From assembly GCA_963971305.1 (NCBI GenBank), contig OZ020306.1, positions 54,782,686 through 54,846,685 on the forward strand: a stretch of DNA of 64,000 bases, given 5' to 3'. Under the pieces are notes generated by a model, which was given only the letters and a program-made list of their open reading frames with translations, ran no database searches and was not told the origin of the DNA. This DNA comes from Arcuatula senhousia. Taxonomy: Eukaryota > Mollusca > Bivalvia > Mytilida > Mytilidae. The first letter of the stretch is position 1; each line of letters opens with the position of its first letter. The translations under genes were made by a program, and so were the position numbers. Below, piece after piece: positions 58,301 through 64,000 of the stretch.

Positions 58301-59867
58301 AACTAACCAGCAATGATTAATGCATATTAAGGCAGTCCAATAAATTTACGGTGTACGATTTTTAATTGAAGAAAACAGGAAATAAATACTGTCATCTGAT
58401 TTCCAGCATTAACCATAGCCAGCATAGTTCCGTTTATAAGGGAGTTTATAGATTCGAGGCTGTTAATAAACCTTTCGTGATAATCTGCAATCACAGTCGC
58501 TAAGGCTTACCAAATTTCTTAAACCAACTTAAATCATTGTTCAGATTTTTACTATTATGATTATTAATATGAAAAATGGATTTACCAACAGTTGGCAGCT
58601 CCATTACGTCCATGATCTAGATCTAAATTGTTTGCACATCTTAACGGGACTTTTACTGTTTTGAGCACGTTGTTCGTTAATGAATACAAGTAAATGAACA
58701 TTGAATGACTCAAATATCTCAGTACACTGGCTGTCCAATGTGATAAGAAAATTTGTTTCATAAGATTCCAGTCAATGGAAAGCTCCTTATGAACCATTTT
58801 GACATTTGCATTAATAAGTCATACACAATGCAAGTGACATGCAAAAAGTAGGCCAAGGGTTTCAAATGCACTCATATCTGTTAATCGCCCTTTCTTTTAT
58901 CATCTTGTTGAATGGATTTCCATTTAGTTATGAACACTGCTTCATTTATTTTTTTCGAATCCAACAGTAGAGACTATTTTGGGCTCCCACATTTATTCTG
59001 TACAATAAATAAATAAACCAAACACACAACGAAATAGATTATCATAGAAATATGAAAATATATTCATAAGCCTTTAAAAGGAATGGGGAATACGTCATGT
59101 AATTTGAAATTATAACTTTTTTATTCAAACCCTGAGGATTCAAAACAGGCAATTAATCGGACACCCACAAAAAATAAACGAACAATTAATCGGACAGTAA
59201 ACGATTATGCCAAAACTACAAAACTTGATGTTTTAAACAAAATTGTTAATTTATCTTAACTATCATTGTCAATGTAGAGAGTCTATCAACTGCCCTTTGA
59301 GATAATAATAAAAATATTAATCAAATCATTGTAGTTTGTGTGTAAATTCCAAATATGTGCTAAGCGGTGAAGGAAAAAATGTTCAAACACTGATGATCAA
59401 TTGAAATTTTTAAACATTTTGAATTGTCAAGAATACAAAAAGAAACGTTAAAAAGTTCCATAAATGAGCAAGGTATAAATTCAACTTACCTTTGTTCCTA
59501 ATCGATATTATAGAGTGTTCATACACACTAAAAACCACAAAAATTTTGGAGAAAAATAACATACAACTAGGATTTATCCACCGGACAGTGATCAACTTCC
59601 GTGATCGCGTACTGTCCGGTTATACACTGTGAATACTGTCAAAGCTGATACAGTTATGTATAGGGATTATTTTGTATACGAAGATTTATTTATGCATTTT
59701 GTAATAACAACCGTAATTGTAATAAAAAAATGAATTAAAAGTGGGTTTTTAATTTATTCACGAAGTAATTTGTTGTAACTAATTATTAAATAATGTTGAA
59801 AGAAAAAGACTTATTCGTTGCCATCATAAAACTACAGGAAGCTAATTGTCTAAGTCCAATGGTCAGA

Positions 59868-60330
59868 ATATGGTAAAAGAAGCAAAGAGGCACCAATTGG
59901 GCATTTGAGTGTCAAAAGTCCGAAAGGGCAACGACAAAACTGTTAAGCACGAACAAGAACAGCACCAAGAAACACAAAACACAAAATCAACCGAACGGAA
60001 ATCAACAACGAGAACTCAAGTCGTAAAAAGAGTGAACTTATGTGTTCCGGAAGAGTAAGCGGTTCCAGTCTTCTATAGCACACCCTTCATGTTGCTAATG
60101 TCCAATTCAGCGTGTCAAATCCGGTAAAGGAAGACAAAACAAAACTCTACGACAAACTGACATATGCACTCATTTGATCATTTGTTTATTTTCCTTAGAC
60201 TCGTTCATGACAAAGTCTTACTGTAATCGACTACCAGATATTTGTACCTGCGTTTTCCATTTTTTTTTAAAAGCTGAGTTCAATCAGCTGTGCCAATCGT
60301 GGTTTGAGTTGTTCATGTGGAAAATAGATT
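59868..60330 (-). pseudogene. Penelope-like family A fragments, minus strand
   Basis: 59870-60178 is a family A 3' tail (CCGAAAGGGCAACGACAAAAC, TTCCGGAAGAGTAAGCGG). 60200-60300 is the complement of the RT segment around KNGKRRYKYLVV. The piece between them is deleted, so the copy is internally rearranged. Confidence 0.6.
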
Positions 60331-62265
60331 TAACTTTGTGTCGAACTCTTCAGACAGAGAAGCTTTATAATTGAACTTTAATTGTAAATACACGAAACTT
60401 TGTACCGACCTCTTCAGGTGGACAAACTAGATTTAACTTTAGTTGTTAATAATCATACCTCTGTGTTGAGTTTTTCGTGTGGAGAAACTATATCAACTTA
60501 AGTTGTGAATTTTTGTCGAGCTGTTCAAGTTGAGAAACTTAATCAAATATTGGTTGTTAATAAACAACGAAGTATTCTAGCTGTTTTTTAGTTCAGATTT
60601 AGAATATGCTGTTTTGAGATTTTTAACTCTATCCTAGATAATCTATAAATTATTTATATGGCAGGGGAAAATATGAAAGTAACAAGAATAAAAAATAGTC
60701 AAATGACTTAACGACAAAGAGGGCAACAAAAACGATCAGAATCTTCACGGCTATGTCAACCTTAAGTTGTTTTAAACTTTATCAGAAAGGATCTATTTAG
60801 TCTCATCTTCCGAGAGTTGTGCCAACGGAATCCAAGAATTGGAACTAAACGTGATATTTCAATGGGATACTTTAATGATCATATGGTGGTCTATATTTTA
60901 TCCAATGAAAATGGGTGGTCTAGTTTCCAGATCATGTTTTTACCTTTTTAAGTGTATGATAAAATTCAATTGTTTTTGAATCACGACAAAAAGATTCGCA
61001 TTTATTCATTTACTTTACGAAATAATTACAGCATTTCAACATTAGACGAGTGACTGTCGAAAAAAAAAACTCAGTTTATAGCACATGATCATCTGCAATA
61101 AAGAAAAATATCTTATTGGCAGCTAATCGCGTGCAATATAACTTTTTATTGCACCCCTAAGTGTTCAATATCACAAAATCTGCAACGACAAGAATACACT
61201 AGGTAAATGGAGAAAAAACATACGAAAACTAATAATTGTGATTATGAGTCCTCCAAACAAATCAGATTGATTATTATGGCACCCCTCACTTTTATGGGGA
61301 GACATATTGTTTTGTCGTGTCTGTCTGTCCGTCTGTCCGTCACAAAGTTTGTCAGCGCAACTCCTCTGAAACTTAAACATTGTGACATGTTTTGCCTTAA
61401 AACCACGAGGTTGTAATATACAGGTCTATGGTTGTATCAAGAATTTAAAGAAATTTTATGCAGTTGTTAAGGTCTATTTAATCAGAAAATTTCATTAAAT
61501 GTAGGGGTCACTGTGCAAAAGTATTCTTTAATATTTCAGTAAAGGTATATTCTAGAGTAAACAGTTCCAAAATCAGACTGAAATTCTGAAAAACTTAATC
61601 ATGTTAATAAATATACATTATAAATAAAAATTATATAATTCAAAGTTTCAATAATTCAATATTTCAAATAAAATGGATAAAAAAAATAACTTGACATAAA
61701 TATTGAAAACTGAACAACATTATTTTGCATATATACAAAAAAGTATTTAATTTATATGAGTTTGGACTGATTCCAAAGTACGGTCACTGAGGACAATGGG
61801 AACATCCGTTTATTTGTGGTGGTGAAAAAATTGACAAAAGTTGTAAAAGGATATGATGTAATTTATGTTTAATCCAGTGTTTGATTTATTGTCATTTCTT
61901 CGTTTCCATAGAAAACCCAGTGGTTTTATTAGTGGTTTGTATCTGTTGTTTCAATGAGTTTAATGATGGATTTTTATTTTACGATGAATTGTCATCCACA
62001 AAAAAAAATTCATAATGAAACCAGTTTTTACAAACACTAAGGACAAATCTGAATGTAAATCTCCCTTTTTGTCCATTTTTATTTTTATTTTGCTACCGTG
62101 TAAATTAACCTTTTTAAAAATGTGGAATTTGAAAGCCCTTAAATTTTACTGCACATTCTTGGAAACGTGAAAACATGACCCTAAAACACCCAAATCGTCG
62201 ACATGTCGATCAAGAAAGGTCATTGTAACCTATGTGTATCATTACTGTTTCACATAGAAATATCA
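60331..62265. other. Intergenic interval before Cvsi-like copy 4
   Basis: AT-rich with no gene. Around 60380-60570 four degenerate units of AAACTAGATTTAACTTTAGTTG/TGTCGAGCTGTTCA type repeat with a ~65-bp period. A tandem-core-type start (CACCCCTCACTTTTATGGGG, then GTCTGTCCGTCTGTCCGTC) lies at about 61279-61420. Confidence 0.45.
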
Positions 62266-62270
62266 CGTTT

Positions 62271-62326
62271 CATGCCTATTTCTGAAGTTAGTTTGCACGA
62301 CCTTCGGAAAGATAACACTATATAAA
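62271..62326 (+). promoter_or_regulatory. Promoter of copy 4: degenerate dyad plus TATA
   Basis: CATGCC (62271-62276) and TGCACG (62294-62299) keep the 23-bp spacing of the dyads at copies 2 and 3 but lose perfect symmetry. TATATAAA lies at 62319-62326, 60 bp before the ATG. Confidence 0.55.
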
Positions 62327-62378
62327 GCCATTCTCAGAAAGTTTTAGACAAGGTTAAATCTAACTGATAAACGTAGCC

Positions 62379-64000
62379 ATGAAGGTTCTGATCGTCTGTG
62401 TTGCCCTCTTTGTTGGTAAGTCTGAAGATTCCTCCGGACCTTTCCTTTTAAAATGTCTTTATGTTTTATCAATGTTTTGATTCATGTGCAGCAGAAATCA
62501 AATGGACCGCTCATTTACTCTTTCCTTCATATAGATACAATTATTTCTAATCTCTTTTCTAAATGTCGACATGCTTATCTTAACATTCCTTTTTTTTCGT
62601 ATTGAAAAAGTTACATTTACCCTGACTTTCGTTTGGCCTGAAGCATTTTAGATCCCATGCGACTTTAGTTATTGTTCAGAAAAAATCGTTTTCTTTATTT
62701 CATTTGAGAGAAACTGTAAGCAGACAAATGGAAACAAATTTGTCTCGATACAAAGGAAAACTAAAACAATGATGTCCGTTTAATTATTGCCACACGTGCT
62801 CAGCGTTAATTGTCCAAAATGTTCAACTTTTCTTTATAAATCCTGTATTACATATTTAATTTTTTGGTTACCTGTGGGGCAGGGGAGTTCGCTTATGTAG
62901 ATGTAGTTGCCAGGAATTATAACATGAAGACCCTTGTTGTTTTTATAACAAATTTTGATAACGAATATGAATTCAATAATATTTGCAGTTGTTATGGGTG
63001 AGAGATGTAACAGAGACAATGACTGTCGGATTACAACATGCAGCGATAACGCCTACTCAGTCAGATGCATCCGTGACGAATGCACATGCGCAACCGCCAC
63101 TGGAAACAGTAAGTCGTTTGAAAATTGTACATTTTAAGACTTATTTAATGAACAAAACGTATCGGGCTGAAGTTACAAAACCGTTTTGTGGCCCCATTTG
63201 GGGTCTAGATTCATTTTTGATTATCAAAGTTCTTTTCTTCTTGTCAAATTTCAATACGTTTTGTTAACTTTCGTGTTGCCATGGTGACAATAAAAAAAAA
63301 TAAACTCACTCATTTTATGCGTAAATGCCAGTTAAAGTAAAATTATCAGACTTAAGAATATTTCTTAGTTTTGACACAGACATGAAAGGATTCTACATTT
63401 TTTCAACACGTAAAATTAAATAAATATCAGTGAAACTTCGAAAATTTTATAATTTTTTTTTTTAATCATTTATAGTGAAGATTAACCAGAATGTATATGC
63501 CGAAAAAAAGGGTTGAATTTATAAATATCGATTAATGTTATTAATGCTGGCGTCACACTATCCCGATTTTGTACCCGATGGATAAACGATTATGGATATT
63601 TTCTTACTTGGGAGTGATTGTAACTATCCAAACCGCGCTGTTTGTGTAGCCCTCTTTTACCATCGTAGCAACAATGGCGGAAATATTCCAACTTCGGCAA
63701 AAACTTCGTAATACCTTCTTAATTTTCTAACATGCTGAAAAACTGCTGAAGGTTCGTTCGAAGGGCCATCTTCGTGCTGTATTCGTAATTCCATCTTTTG
63801 CATCGTAATACTTTCGTGATTGCAACTTATGATTTCGTGTAATGGCATAGAGTAATGGCATGGAGATGGAAACACGGCACTGTTAAGAAGCAAGATAATT
63901 TCTTCAATACAAACTCTGCAAGAGTACGCATTTGTAGTTTCATTGTTAATTCCTTTATTATTTATATACTAGTACTTATATTCGTAACTTTCACCAAATT
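62379..64000 (+). CDS. Cvsi-like secreted 12-cysteine protease inhibitor, copy 4 (partial, runs off the window)
   Basis: Exon 1 is 62379-62415 (MKVLIVCVALFV) and exon 2 is 62989-63108 (120 nt, phase 1), with good GTAAGT donors. Exon 2 encodes VVMGERCNRDNDCRITTC, NAYSVRC, IRDECTC and ATATGN, with all six cysteines of the first unit. The expected 89-nt third exon with the second six-Cys unit is not found up to 64000. In the other copies intron 2 is 645-1279 nt, so the exon probably lies just past the edge. Intron 1 is the shortest of the set (573 nt). No disruption is seen, so this is likely a working gene. Confidence 0.8.

Larger units (their letters stand above)
53198..59631. mobile_element. 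6.4-kb element with CACAGTG termini and 5-bp target duplications
   Basis: The 68-bp terminal inverted repeats (53198-53265, 59564-59631) begin CACAGTGTATAACCGGACAGT and end CCTAGTTG, with about five differences. AATAC flanks both ends (53193-53197, 59632-59636). Each TIR holds an internal stem ACCGGACAGT / ACTGTCCGGT. A second inverted pair, CTGTCCGATTAATTGTT, lies at about 53689 and 59181. A CACAGTG heptamer with 5-bp duplication is the signature of the Transib/RAG group. Inside I find only other repeats and no recognisable transposase, so this copy is non-autonomous or gutted. No RSS-type nonamer is obvious. Confidence 0.6.

Overview
This window looks like nuclear DNA of a marine bivalve, most likely a mussel of the Mytilus group. 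It is AT-rich, intron-rich and crowded with decayed mobile elements, including Penelope-like retroelements, a LINE, a pogo-like transposon, MITEs and tandem-core elements typical of bivalves. The host assignment is an inference from the gene family and repeat types.

The backbone is a head-to-tail array, all on the + strand, of small secreted 12-cysteine protein genes. They resemble the Cvsi subtilisin-inhibitor family of bivalves (MEROPS I84). Each gene has three exons of 37, 120 and 89 nt with identical intron phases and encodes 81 residues: a 16-residue signal peptide and a 65-residue mature protein made of two related six-cysteine units. Complete copies lie at 1877-4905, 16560-20632 and 34094-36907. 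A fourth starts at 62379 and loses its last exon at the right edge. Each has a TATA box about 60 bp before its ATG, and several carry a conserved dyad further upstream. Between exons 1 and 2 of the first gene lies a second copy of promoter plus exon 1 whose splice donor has changed from GT to AT.

The wide gap between the third and fourth copies (37-62 kb) holds one different gene. It is a secreted protein rebuilt from three phase-compatible exons (43461-43530, 50614-51105, 52565-52824) that combines a farnesoic-acid O-methyltransferase-like domain with a PAN/apple-like domain.

The rest is mobile DNA. 0.5-12 kb: three TTAA-flanked MITEs, a Penelope-like element with its GIY-YIG nuclease ahead of the reverse transcriptase (Naiad-like order), and a four-unit tandem-core element. 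12-16 kb: a Penelope-like element inside a long-TIR element inside a tandem-core repeat. 17-19.7 kb: repeats within gene 2. 21.5-28 kb: a LINE split by a tRNA-derived SINE, and a second LINE tail. 28-31 kb: a tandem segmental duplication. 31.4-33.5 kb: a nearly intact pogo-like transposon. 37-42.8 kb: a foldback element and long arrays with a ~154-bp period. 49 kb: a hAT-like MITE with 8-bp target duplications. 53.2-59.6 kb: a 6.4-kb element with matched 68-bp TIRs starting CACAGTG and 5-bp target duplications, the signature of the Transib/RAG group, but with no transposase gene that I can recognise.
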